NCBI GenBank assembly: GCA_003156805.1 | Contig: PMHV01000069.1 | Coordinates: 28,301-73,796, forward strand | From: Acidobacteriaceae bacterium | GTDB lineage: Bacteria > Acidobacteriota > Terriglobia > Terriglobales > Acidobacteriaceae | DNA: 45,496 nucleotides | Reading direction: 5' to 3' | Shown: piece by piece, positions 34,784 to 41,849 of the stretch | How positions within the stretch are numbered: the stretch's first letter is position 1 | Layout: each line of letters starts with the position of its first letter | The notes under the pieces: generated by a model | Databases searched by the model: none | Seen by the model: the letters and a program-made list of their open reading frames with translations, nothing else | What the model was told of the DNA's origin: nothing | Position numbers and translations under genes: made by a program

Positions 34784-35733
34784 GGTTTCCTTTCCTTGGG
34801 GAGGTCGTCTTCTCCGCGCAATCGGTCGGCCAAGGTCGCCAGCGATCGCAACGCTTCTGCCAGATCGAACTTCGCCGGCTCTGGGTTCGCCGCAGGTGCA
34901 CTTGTGGCACTCGCCGCCGTACCGTCGCCCAGATCGAAGTCCCGGGCAACGCCATCCACCACCACCGGACCGATCACTCTCTGCTGGTCGACAAAGGCGC
35001 TCACCAGGCAGTGCTCGCAGAGCAGGTTAATCACGCGCGGAATACCGTGCGCATAGCGATGCATCGCCGCCACCGCCTCGGGCTCGAAAATCTGCTGCCC
35101 ATTCGACCCGGCAATACGCAAGCGCTGCCGCACATAGGCTTCCGTCTCATCGAGCGTCAGGGGATGGGTTTTGGCACGCAGCGTGAGCCGCTGCCGCAAT
35201 TGCCGCAATTGCGGTTGCTTGAGTTTCTGCTCCAGCTCGGGTTGGCCCACCAGCACAATCTGCAGCAGCTTCTCCGTGAACGTCTCCAGGTTGGTGAGCA
35301 GGCGGATTTCTTCCAGCACCTCGTCGGAGAGACTCTGCGCCTCGTCCACGATCAGCACGGCCGTCTCTCCCGCCCGATAACGATCCAGCAGCCAGTTGTA
35401 GAGCCGGAGCAGGACCTGGCTCTTGGCCCGGGAGTCGCAGGGAATGCCGAAGTCCGCCATCATGTAGTCCAGAAACTGCGGCACGTTCATGCGCGGATTA
35501 AAGATAAAGGCAGTGGCCACCTGCTGCAGACGCAACCACTCCAGCAGCTTGTTGATGAGCGTCGTTTTGCCGGTTCCCACTTCGCCGGTCAGCAACACGA
35601 ACCCTTTGCGGCTTTGGATGCCATAGGTGAGGCAGGCCAGCGCCTCCTCGGTGTGCCGCGTCAGGAAGAGGTAACGCGGGTCCGGGTTGACGTTGAACGG
35701 ATTGGCTCGCAGTCCGTAGAACTCTTTGTACAT
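34780..35733 (-). CDS. AAA ATPase of the ExeA/exosortase-associated family
   Basis: A 317-residue AAA-type ATPase starting MYKEFYGLRANPFNVNPDPRY, with Walker A GEVGTGKTT (50-58), Walker B AVLIVDEAQSL, and the sensor-like LVGQPELEQKL. It resembles ExeA/GspA-type ATPases and the exosortase-associated ATPase (TIGR03015, recalled). A C-terminal Ala-rich segment of about 50 residues ends in a short helical stretch ALRSLATLADRLRGEDDL. It sits between the chain-length protein (9 nt gap) and the tyrosine kinase (four-base overlap). Its exact task in EPS secretion is not established; energising assembly of the envelope-spanning channel is a common guess. Confidence 0.9.
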   Translation of the reverse strand: MYKEFYGLRANPFNVNPDPRYLFLTRHTEEALACLTYGIQSRKGFVLLTGEVGTGKTTLINKLLEWLRLQQVATAFIFNPRMNVPQFLDYMMADFGIPCDSRAKSQVLLRLYNWLLDRYRAGETAVLIVDEAQSLSDEVLEEIRLLTNLETFTEKLLQIVLVGQPELEQKLKQPQLRQLRQRLTLRAKTHPLTLDETEAYVRQRLRIAGSNGQQIFEPEAVAAMHRYAHGIPRVINLLCEHCLVSAFVDQQRVIGPVVVDGVARDFDLGDGTAASATSAPAANPEPAKFDLAEALRSLATLADRLRGEDDLPKERKP

Positions 35734-35742
35734 GGTTGCGCG

Positions 35743-37320
35743 TTAAACTCCGATAGTTTCCCTGTGTTCGTCTGTTTTCTTTTTCCGGCCCCAGAACCCG
35801 CCATTGTCGCCGCCCTTTTGCACTCCGTTGCCCGACACCCAGGGAATGGTCACCAGCAATGGCAGTTCCAGAGCGGCTTCAGCGTCCGCCTCGGTGCGGA
35901 TCGACGTGTCGCGAAACTCCAGCCAAAATGCCAAGCCCAGACCTAGAGCGAGACCGGCGCCTAAACCTCCGCCGGCAAACAACAAGCGAACCGGGAAACT
36001 GGGCAAATCTGGCAAGTTGGCGGGATTCAACATGCGCATCTGCTCGCCTTTTTCCTCCAGTTCCATCTTGTGCGTGATCTCGGCCTTGCCCTTGTCGGCG
36101 AGCATATCCTGATAATTCTTCTGCGCGTTGTCATAGTCGCGGGCCAACTGCTTGTACTGCTCTTCGACCGCGGGACTGAGCGCCACTCGTCCTTGATACA
36201 CCGAAATTTCCTGCTGCAGCCGCTTCTGATCGCGCGTCGCCGAAGCGATCATGTCTCCGTATTGGTGAATCTGCAGCCGCAGTTGGCGGATCTCCGGCGG
36301 CTCGCTCGCCGAAGCTTGATCCGCGCTGGTATCGGCGCTCTGCGGGGATGCCTTGTTGATTTCGGCCAATCGGTTTTTTACTTCTGCAACATCCGCCTTG
36401 GCTTTGATCACGTCAGGGTGATCGTCGGTGTAGCGCGCCTGCAGCGACAGGAGCTGAGACTGCAATTCCGCCAGCTGCTTCTGCAAGGTCTGCGGGTCGG
36501 TCGCCGACTGCATGGACTTCCACGCCGCCAGTTGCTGCGCCAGCAGCGATTCGGTGTAGGCTTTGTCCTGCTGCACCCGGTTGAGCGTCTGGGTGTTGGC
36601 ATCCAGTTGCGAGTTCAGCCCCATCAGAATCTTCAGATTATTCTCTTCATCTCCGGGAAGTTGTCCCACGTATTGCTTCTTGAAGGCGGCCAGCTTGGCA
36701 TCCAGGTCGTCCAAGCTATGCTTGGCGTCGTCCAGTTGCTTGCTCAAGAAATCGGCCGTACCCTGGCTGGTACCTTCGATAAAGCGATAGTTCTCCTTCA
36801 GCATCAGGGAAGTGAGCTCATTGCAAATCTGCTGCGCCTCACGCGCGGTAGCAGCCGTGTATTGCACATAAAACCCCGGCACCGGACTGCCCTGCCCGGG
36901 CTTTTTCTTGCCGGGCGTGTTGCCTCCCGGCAAAAGATCGGTGACTACGGGCTCGACGGACATATTCAACCGGATGGTATCGATGACTTCAGCGCTGTCC
37001 TGGCCGGGCTTGACCAGTCCCGCCCGCTCCACCATTGGTTGGAGGCTGCTTTGGCTGAGTACCTGCTGCTGCAGAGTCGCGATGCGGCCGGTCAAGTCTT
37101 CGTCCACCAGGGGCTGAACCATGTTTTCCGGCACCTTCTGCCCTTCCACCAGCACCAGCGATTGCGAGGTGTACTTAGGCGTGAACGCGAAGGAAGTAAG
37201 CCACCCCGCCAGAGGCGCCAGCAGCGCTGGGATCAGGATCACCTTCGCCCGTCGGCGCAGCATCGCCAGATAGTCGTCCATGCTCAACTCGCGATTCTGA
37301 ATCATCGGTTTTGCATCCAT
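35743..37320 (-). CDS. Wzz-type polysaccharide chain-length determinant (GNVR domain)
   Basis: A 525-residue inner membrane protein with two terminal membrane helices (about 27-46 and a Gly-rich helix near the C-terminus, LLFAGGGLGAGLALGLGLAF) around a long periplasmic coiled-coil region. The N-terminus ELSMDDYLAMLRRRAKVI is typical of the Wzz family. Preceding the second helix are the GNVR-like parts YDNAQKNYQDMLADKGKAE and a Pro-rich LPDLPSFP. The open frame extends to 37479, overlapping the upstream barrel gene, but ATG 37320 gives the canonical start, 31 nt after that gene's stop. A basic cytoplasmic tail (GRKKKTDEHRE) could contact the autokinase encoded two genes downstream. Confidence 0.92.
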   Translation of the reverse strand: MDAKPMIQNRELSMDDYLAMLRRRAKVILIPALLAPLAGWLTSFAFTPKYTSQSLVLVEGQKVPENMVQPLVDEDLTGRIATLQQQVLSQSSLQPMVERAGLVKPGQDSAEVIDTIRLNMSVEPVVTDLLPGGNTPGKKKPGQGSPVPGFYVQYTAATAREAQQICNELTSLMLKENYRFIEGTSQGTADFLSKQLDDAKHSLDDLDAKLAAFKKQYVGQLPGDEENNLKILMGLNSQLDANTQTLNRVQQDKAYTESLLAQQLAAWKSMQSATDPQTLQKQLAELQSQLLSLQARYTDDHPDVIKAKADVAEVKNRLAEINKASPQSADTSADQASASEPPEIRQLRLQIHQYGDMIASATRDQKRLQQEISVYQGRVALSPAVEEQYKQLARDYDNAQKNYQDMLADKGKAEITHKMELEEKGEQMRMLNPANLPDLPSFPVRLLFAGGGLGAGLALGLGLAFWLEFRDTSIRTEADAEAALELPLLVTIPWVSGNGVQKGGDNGGFWGRKKKTDEHRETIGV

Positions 37321-37351
37321 TCCGGCAGCGGTTCTGCCGCTGCCCTGAAAT

Positions 37352-38875
37352 CTAGTCGAGCCGCATGGGCCGCGGTGTCCAGTCAATTCCCACCGCGCCC
37401 ACATGGCGCTGGCCGATCCGGCTGCACGCAGTGCCCGGGGCCACGCTGCTGCAGAATGACTGATCGAAAGAAATCTCATTGAATTGATAGCTGACGAAGG
37501 CGTGGAGTGTGCGCGTCAGCATGCGGTGCACTCCCACTCCGGCAAAACCGTAATCGTAGGTATTGGCGGGTGCCCCGGACGTAGAATCCTGGAGGCGGCT
37601 GTTGTGGGCATAACCCATGTCGGCGAATGCACTCCACACGCGTCCCAGCGGGCGAGTCGCGCTCAAGCTGGCCACATCGCTCAGGGAGCCGGCAAAAAGT
37701 CCCGATCCGCTGGTGTTATAGCGGTAATAACCCAGGCTGACATAAGTACGAGGAAACTTGTAGCGCAGCGACGCGCGCCCGGCAGCGGTGATCCGGCTAG
37801 TCGGCGTCGCCAAGTAGGTTAAAGTGCTCCCGTCCGCTACGCAATCCGCCACCGGCAGAAACGGGGCGCTGCACTCCGGTACCACTTCGAAAATATGGGT
37901 GAATTGCGGGCCCGCGCCAATGAGAAAATCCATGCGCCCCGAAATGCGATGCCCCCACAGCAGCTGCACAACATTCGAGTGGAAGGCCAACTGGGACACC
38001 GAGAAGTTAAAGGCCTGGTATCCGTAAACCAGCGCCGCTTGGTCGTGAGGTCCCAGGATACGGTCATAAGCCAATTCCACCGATGCCTCTGTGTTGCCCA
38101 GATACGAGATACCCGCGGTCCCCACGTCGTTGCCCAGGAAATGGGCGAAGCCGTATCCGCCGGCCAAGGTGACGGAGGATTTCGGAGTCAGGTTCTCCAC
38201 CACGTCAACCAGCGCGAGATCGACAATGCGCGGCGCCTGCCCGACAGCGCCAAGCTGGGCTCCCCCTTGAAAACCATTTCCTCCGCCGAAAGCGCTGCCC
38301 CCCAGGATCTCGCCGATGCCGCCTGTGCTGCCGTAAGCGGCGCCGTAATTTCCCTCGGGCATGTAACTGAAGGAGTTCCTGATTCCCAGCTGCCCACGCT
38401 TCCAACTGATCTTCTGGTCCAAATCCATCTGCTGAACCTGGCGCCAGCCGATACCTGGCGCGTTGTAGTAGCCGGCTCCGCCTTCATATTCCAGGGCCAG
38501 CGCATAGTTGCTCCACAAGCGCTGCAGGATGACGCTTCCCAGAATCCTTGACACCGAACGAATCGAAGAATTGCCCAAAGTGTCGGCGACGTTGGAATCG
38601 ACCGCCTCGCTCACGTGCAAAGCGGGCTGCAGATAACTGAGAGGCGCAGCATGCGGCTCCAGCCCAGGTTGGTCTAAAGCCGTGATGGGCGGATTCTCGC
38701 TTACCGGAGCAGGGCCGTTGTCCTGCCCAAATGCGGGCGCGGGTGCGCTCCCGCTCTGCGGTTGACTATCGGGCGGTGCTGTCGGGGTCTGAGGGTTGCC
38801 GGCGTCCTGGGTCCAGGCGGCGCTGGCCGTCAAAGCCACCACTGCCGCAATCCACATCCTGTAACGATTCTTCAT
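37352..38875 (-). CDS. Outer-membrane beta-barrel protein of the EPS export system
   Basis: A 507-residue protein with a signal peptide (MKNRYRMWIAAVVALTASAAWTQ-type cut near residue 22), a Pro/Gln-rich linker to about residue 70, and then many amphipathic strands with alternating aromatic residues (YALALEYEGGAGYY, VTLAGGYGFAHFL, AALVYGYQAFNFSV, TYVSLGYYRYNTSG). The last residues PRPMRLD do not end in a classical aromatic. The length and place between the Wza-type protein and the Wzz protein match the uncharacterised exosortase-associated barrel family (TIGR03016-like, recalled). It may help carry polymer across the outer membrane, as PelB or AlgE barrels do; this is inference. Confidence 0.8.
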   Translation of the reverse strand: MKNRYRMWIAAVVALTASAAWTQDAGNPQTPTAPPDSQPQSGSAPAPAFGQDNGPAPVSENPPITALDQPGLEPHAAPLSYLQPALHVSEAVDSNVADTLGNSSIRSVSRILGSVILQRLWSNYALALEYEGGAGYYNAPGIGWRQVQQMDLDQKISWKRGQLGIRNSFSYMPEGNYGAAYGSTGGIGEILGGSAFGGGNGFQGGAQLGAVGQAPRIVDLALVDVVENLTPKSSVTLAGGYGFAHFLGNDVGTAGISYLGNTEASVELAYDRILGPHDQAALVYGYQAFNFSVSQLAFHSNVVQLLWGHRISGRMDFLIGAGPQFTHIFEVVPECSAPFLPVADCVADGSTLTYLATPTSRITAAGRASLRYKFPRTYVSLGYYRYNTSGSGLFAGSLSDVASLSATRPLGRVWSAFADMGYAHNSRLQDSTSGAPANTYDYGFAGVGVHRMLTRTLHAFVSYQFNEISFDQSFCSSVAPGTACSRIGQRHVGAVGIDWTPRPMRLD

Positions 38876-38885
38876 CGTGCGTTCC

Positions 38886-39527
38886 TTAGGGCACCACCAC
38901 CATATCGCCTGGCTTTAGGGCAATATTCTCGCCTGGCCTTTTGCCCTTGATCACCTCTTTATAGTTCACCCGGTACTTCTGTTGAACGCCGTTCTCCGTG
39001 CGTACCACATAGATTCCCTTCAGATTGGCGAACTGCGTGAACCCCGCGCTTGAGAGCGCTTCCAGCACGGTCATGTTGGGCAGCAGCGCTAGCGCTCCGG
39101 TATGCAGCACTTCCCCCGTGACAAAGATCCTCCGGCTGTTCATGGCCGTCACCACCACTGTAACCCGCGGATCTGCGAGATACTTCTTGAGCTTCTCGGT
39201 GATTGAGTCTTTCAATTGCATGGGGGTCAGGCCAGCCGCAGGAACGTCGTTGAGCAAGGGCAGCGAGATCTTGCCATCGGGCCGCACGGGCAAGGTCGCT
39301 GTAAGATCCGGCTCCTTCCAGACGGAAATGTGCAGCATGTCGTCGGCCCCGATCACATACTCCGCCCCAGCCACAGAGGCCAAAGCTTTGGCTTCCGAGT
39401 CAACGGCGCCCGGAGTCGGCTTGGCTGCCCCACTGCCGCCCGCCGTAGCAGCGTCCTCTTGCGCCCATGCACCAGCCGCCAACAAACCTGCAATTACGAG
39501 GCCAGACAGCTTTGTCGCTCTGTTCAT
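38886..39527 (-). CDS. Wza/GumB-type polysaccharide export protein
   Basis: A 213-residue exported protein that starts the long minus-strand operon. ATG 39527 is preceded by AGGAGA (39532-39537) and opens a signal peptide MNRATKLSGLVIAGLLAAGA ending AWA-QE. The frame extends to 39572, but that start has no such site. The Poly_export domain is clear: YVIGADDMLHISVWKEPDL, LPVRPDGKISLPLLNDVPA, KYLADPRVTVVVTAMNS. It is followed by a SLBB-like domain (RRIFVTGEVLHTGALALLP, LEALSSAGFTQFA) and the closing IALKPGDMVVVP. No lipobox Cys is seen, unlike E. coli Wza. It should form the periplasmic/outer-membrane part of the export channel. Confidence 0.93.
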   Translation of the reverse strand: MNRATKLSGLVIAGLLAAGAWAQEDAATAGGSGAAKPTPGAVDSEAKALASVAGAEYVIGADDMLHISVWKEPDLTATLPVRPDGKISLPLLNDVPAAGLTPMQLKDSITEKLKKYLADPRVTVVVTAMNSRRIFVTGEVLHTGALALLPNMTVLEALSSAGFTQFANLKGIYVVRTENGVQQKYRVNYKEVIKGKRPGENIALKPGDMVVVP

Positions 39528-39732
39528 GCTTTCTCCTGCGGAGCCAGGAAGCTCCATATTCGCTGCCACCAAATCTGTTCCGCCAAAGTCGCGGAGAATA
39601 ATCTGCTGGCAAAACGTGTCTCCATTTTTCTGCCTTTCCGGGGTCCAGTTGCCAGTGGACGCTGGCTAAAGGGCACGGTCAGTGTCAGTTTTGTCCCGCA
39701 GTGGGGAAACTTGCAACGTCAATTCTACGCTC

Positions 39733-39747
39733 TATTTTCAACAGTTT
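39733..39747 (+). promoter_or_regulatory. TATTTTCA-type motif in the export operon/exosortase divergent region
   Basis: TATTTTCAACAGTTT shares the TATTTTCA core and final TTT with three other intergenic sites. It lies 206 nt upstream of the Wza-type gene and about 350 nt upstream of the exosortase gene. TTTCAACAGTTTA also differs by a single base from the IHF consensus. Confidence 0.3.
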
Positions 39748-39820
39748 AGAATCAAGAAGCGACGCTCAGGAGAGGAACGAATCTGCTTTGAAACTACACC
39801 ATCCAGCTCAAAAGAGAAAG

Positions 39821-39930
39821 TGTTTGCCCGAGCGGAAGTAATCGCTTGCCAGGCGCGCCGAGCGAACCAAACCGTTAGTTTATCATCTCCCTCATTATCA
39901 ATAAGTTGAGAACTTTTTTTCGGGCAAACA
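39821..39930. repeat. Spaced 11-bp inverted repeat
   Basis: TGTTTGCCCGA (39821-39831) and TCGGGCAAACA (39920-39930) are perfect reverse complements with an 88-nt spacer, the same spacer as the repeat at 14609-14714. A run of seven T stands at 39914-39920, so it could also be read as a long hairpin on either strand. A chance origin cannot be excluded. Confidence 0.3.
39896..39908 (+). promoter_or_regulatory. IHF-type binding site candidate
   Basis: TATCAATAAGTTG matches the IHF consensus WATCAANNNNTTR at every defined position. It lies within the spaced inverted repeat of the divergent promoter region, where DNA bending would make sense. The consensus is from enterobacterial IHF, so transfer to this organism is an assumption. 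Confidence 0.35.
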
Positions 39931-40093
39931 ACAACCTCAGAAACACGGCGGATTGTGAGCATCCGGAGAACCGACCCGATCCCACGCCGTGGCCTGCCGC
40001 CATCCTCTAGAGACCAACGTGCATGGCAGTGTATCTCCGCCAGTTACCTCCGGGCCTCCGGGTTTTCATTGCGGAGCTTTTGCCACTTCGCTT

Positions 40094-41026
40094 ATGCTTG
40101 ATTTCTATCCCCTTGCGCGAGAGTACGTTCTGGTGAGCCAGGCAGTGCAAACTGAGCCAACCCGCCCGCAGGCGTCCGCCTCACGGACGGCTCTAATGCC
40201 GTCGTGGCAAGTGGTTGTGTTGGTGGGACTTCTGTTCTGGCTGTATGCGCCAACCGTGAATCGACTGGTGCATCAATGGTGGCAGGACCCAAATTTCTCT
40301 CACGGCTTTTTTGTCCCTCTTTTTTCGGCTTTCGTCATCTCGCGGGAATGGCCCATGCTTCGCCGTTTGAGCTGGCAGCCATCGTGGTGGGGGCTGGCCG
40401 GTCTAGGGTTCGGCATGTGCGTGCTGGTTCTCGGTCAGTTAGGAGCGGAGCTCTTTCTTTCGCGAGTTTCGTTGCTGCTGGTGCTGGCTAGCTTGACCGT
40501 GCTTTTTCTGGGATGGAACTTCCTGCGAGCTCTTGCTTTCCCCTGGGCGTTCTTGTTGCTGATGATTCCCATTCCAGCCATCGTCTTCAATCAAATCACA
40601 TTCCCTCTGCAGTTACTGGCCTCAAAGGTTGCCAGCACGACACTGCCCTGGATGGGCGTTCCGGTCTTGCGAGAAGGCAATGTTATCGTGCTTCCGGCCA
40701 TGGCCCTCGAAGTAGCGGATGCGTGCAGCGGCATTCGTTCTCTGATGTCTCTGACCACGCTCGCCATTATCTACGCCTACCTGATGGAGAGAAGAGTTCT
40801 GATACGCGTGGCACTGGCGGTCGCCTCCGTTCCCATTGCCGTCGTGGCCAACAGCGTGCGCATCATCGGGACGGGCCTGCTGGTGCAGTATTGGGATCCC
40901 GACAAGGCCGAAGGGTATTTCCACGCCTCTTGGGGATGGCTGATTTTCGTGATTTCGCTGGTCATGCTATACCTTCTTCATCGGGCAATTTGTCTTTTCT
41001 GGCCTGAGAAAAAGGAGAAGGCGTGA
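40094..41026 (+). CDS. xrt: Exosortase (EpsH/Xrt family)
   Basis: A 310-residue polytopic inner-membrane protein with about eight hydrophobic segments. Exosortases are thought to cleave proteins with a C-terminal PEP-CTERM-type signal, as sortases do in Gram-positives. The catalytic triad is intact: Cys211 in EVADACSGIRSL, Arg256 in VVANSVRIIGTG, and His277 in GYFHASWGWL. The early SHGFFVPLFSAFVI motif is also typical. The open frame goes back to 39989, but the extra part is not family-like. ATG 40094 is a reasonable start, though no good ribosome site is visible and later starts are possible. Its stop overlaps the epsI start by three bases. No PEP-CTERM substrate is encoded in the window. 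Confidence 0.93.
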   Translation: MLDFYPLAREYVLVSQAVQTEPTRPQASASRTALMPSWQVVVLVGLLFWLYAPTVNRLVHQWWQDPNFSHGFFVPLFSAFVISREWPMLRRLSWQPSWWGLAGLGFGMCVLVLGQLGAELFLSRVSLLLVLASLTVLFLGWNFLRALAFPWAFLLLMIPIPAIVFNQITFPLQLLASKVASTTLPWMGVPVLREGNVIVLPAMALEVADACSGIRSLMSLTTLAIIYAYLMERRVLIRVALAVASVPIAVVANSVRIIGTGLLVQYWDPDKAEGYFHASWGWLIFVISLVMLYLLHRAICLFWPEKKEKA

Positions 41027-41664
41027 AGTTGCGCTTCCTTTTCGCTGCCGGGTTCATCGCGCTTACCGCGATTTTGCTGCAGGCGCGCGGGCGCGGCGAA
41101 ATCATTCCTCATGGCCTGCCGCTCTCGTCTTTTCCCACGCGACTCGGAGACTGGAGCAGCACCGACATTCCCTTGGACAAAGAAGTTCTCGACGTGCTGG
41201 GCCCGGGAGACTTCTTGCTACGGGTCTACCAGGATGAAACCGGCAAACTTCCCTACGTGGATCTATTCCTCGCTTATTTCCCCAGCCAGCGCTCCGGAGA
41301 CACCATTCACTCTCCCAAACACTGCCTGCCCGGAGCGGGTTGGACGCCGGTGGAAAACAGCCGGGTTACGCTCTCTCTGCCCGGCCACGCTCCCTTCCCC
41401 GCCAACCGTTATGTCATCTCCAAGGCAGGGAGTCGGCAGTTGGTTTTGTATTGGTATTGGGCTCATGATCGCGGCTTGGCCAGCGAGTATTCCGCCAAGT
41501 TCTATCTGATTGCGGATTCCATTCGCATGAACCGCAGCGACGGTGCGCTGGTGCGCATAACCACTCCTATGTTTCCCGGAGAAACACCGGAGGCTGCGCA
41601 GCAACGGCTTCTGCCTTTTGCTTCGCAGATCTCACCTCTGCTCGACAACTACATACCCCGTTAA
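41023..41664 (+). CDS. epsI: EpsI family protein (exosortase partner, DUF3485)
   Basis: A 213-residue protein with an N-terminal membrane anchor or signal (FLFAAGFIALTAILLQA) and the EpsI core: LGDWSSTDIPLD near residue 42, YVDLFLAYFPSQRSGDTIHS, then PKHCLPGAGWTP with the conserved Cys, and a C-terminal LYWYWAHDRGLASEYSAK. EpsI proteins are encoded next to, or fused with, exosortases and are needed for EPS production; the biochemical role is unsettled. The GTG at 41023 overlaps the exosortase stop (GTGA), so both are made from one message in step. Length and motifs are complete. Confidence 0.93.
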   Translation: MKLRFLFAAGFIALTAILLQARGRGEIIPHGLPLSSFPTRLGDWSSTDIPLDKEVLDVLGPGDFLLRVYQDETGKLPYVDLFLAYFPSQRSGDTIHSPKHCLPGAGWTPVENSRVTLSLPGHAPFPANRYVISKAGSRQLVLYWYWAHDRGLASEYSAKFYLIADSIRMNRSDGALVRITTPMFPGETPEAAQQRLLPFASQISPLLDNYIPR

Positions 41665-41849
41665 TGGTCCCGCACGAATCGCCGCGGCGCCAAGGAACGA
41701 TGGGCGCGATAGAACGGCTGCTCTTCATCTTGTCGTTCGCCTCTTTTCGTCCGCGCAACGGCGGCAATTTTCATCTTGCCCACAAGTGCCGTCGGTGTTA
41801 TTTCTAACTCTCTTTCACGATTGCGCGAAGCGCGCTCCGGGACACTCGT

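Larger units (their letters stand above)
39528..40093. other. Divergent intergenic region between export operon and exosortase genes
   Basis: About 565 nt likely to contain the main control region of the EPS locus. It holds a TATTTTCA-type motif (39733-39747), a perfect match to the IHF consensus (39896-39908), and an 11-bp inverted repeat with an 88-nt spacer (39821-39831 / 39920-39930). Short open frames here look spurious. I saw no convincing sigma-54 -24/-12 pair with correct spacing. Confidence 0.65.

Noticed and set aside
36070-37482. A 470-codon plus-strand frame opposite the Wzz-type gene
   Set aside because: Antisense to a clear chain-length determinant and composed mostly of Leu, Arg, Gln and His typical of reverse-strand shadows; no recognisable domain.
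39690-39725. TGGGGAAACTTGCA as a possible sigma-54 promoter upstream of the exosortase gene
   Set aside because: The GG and GC elements are separated by 8 nt rather than the required 10, so it does not fit the -24/-12 rule.
39682-39909. A 75-codon plus-strand frame in the divergent region before the exosortase gene
   Set aside because: No ribosome site, no recognisable motif, and it spans probable regulatory elements; treated as non-coding.
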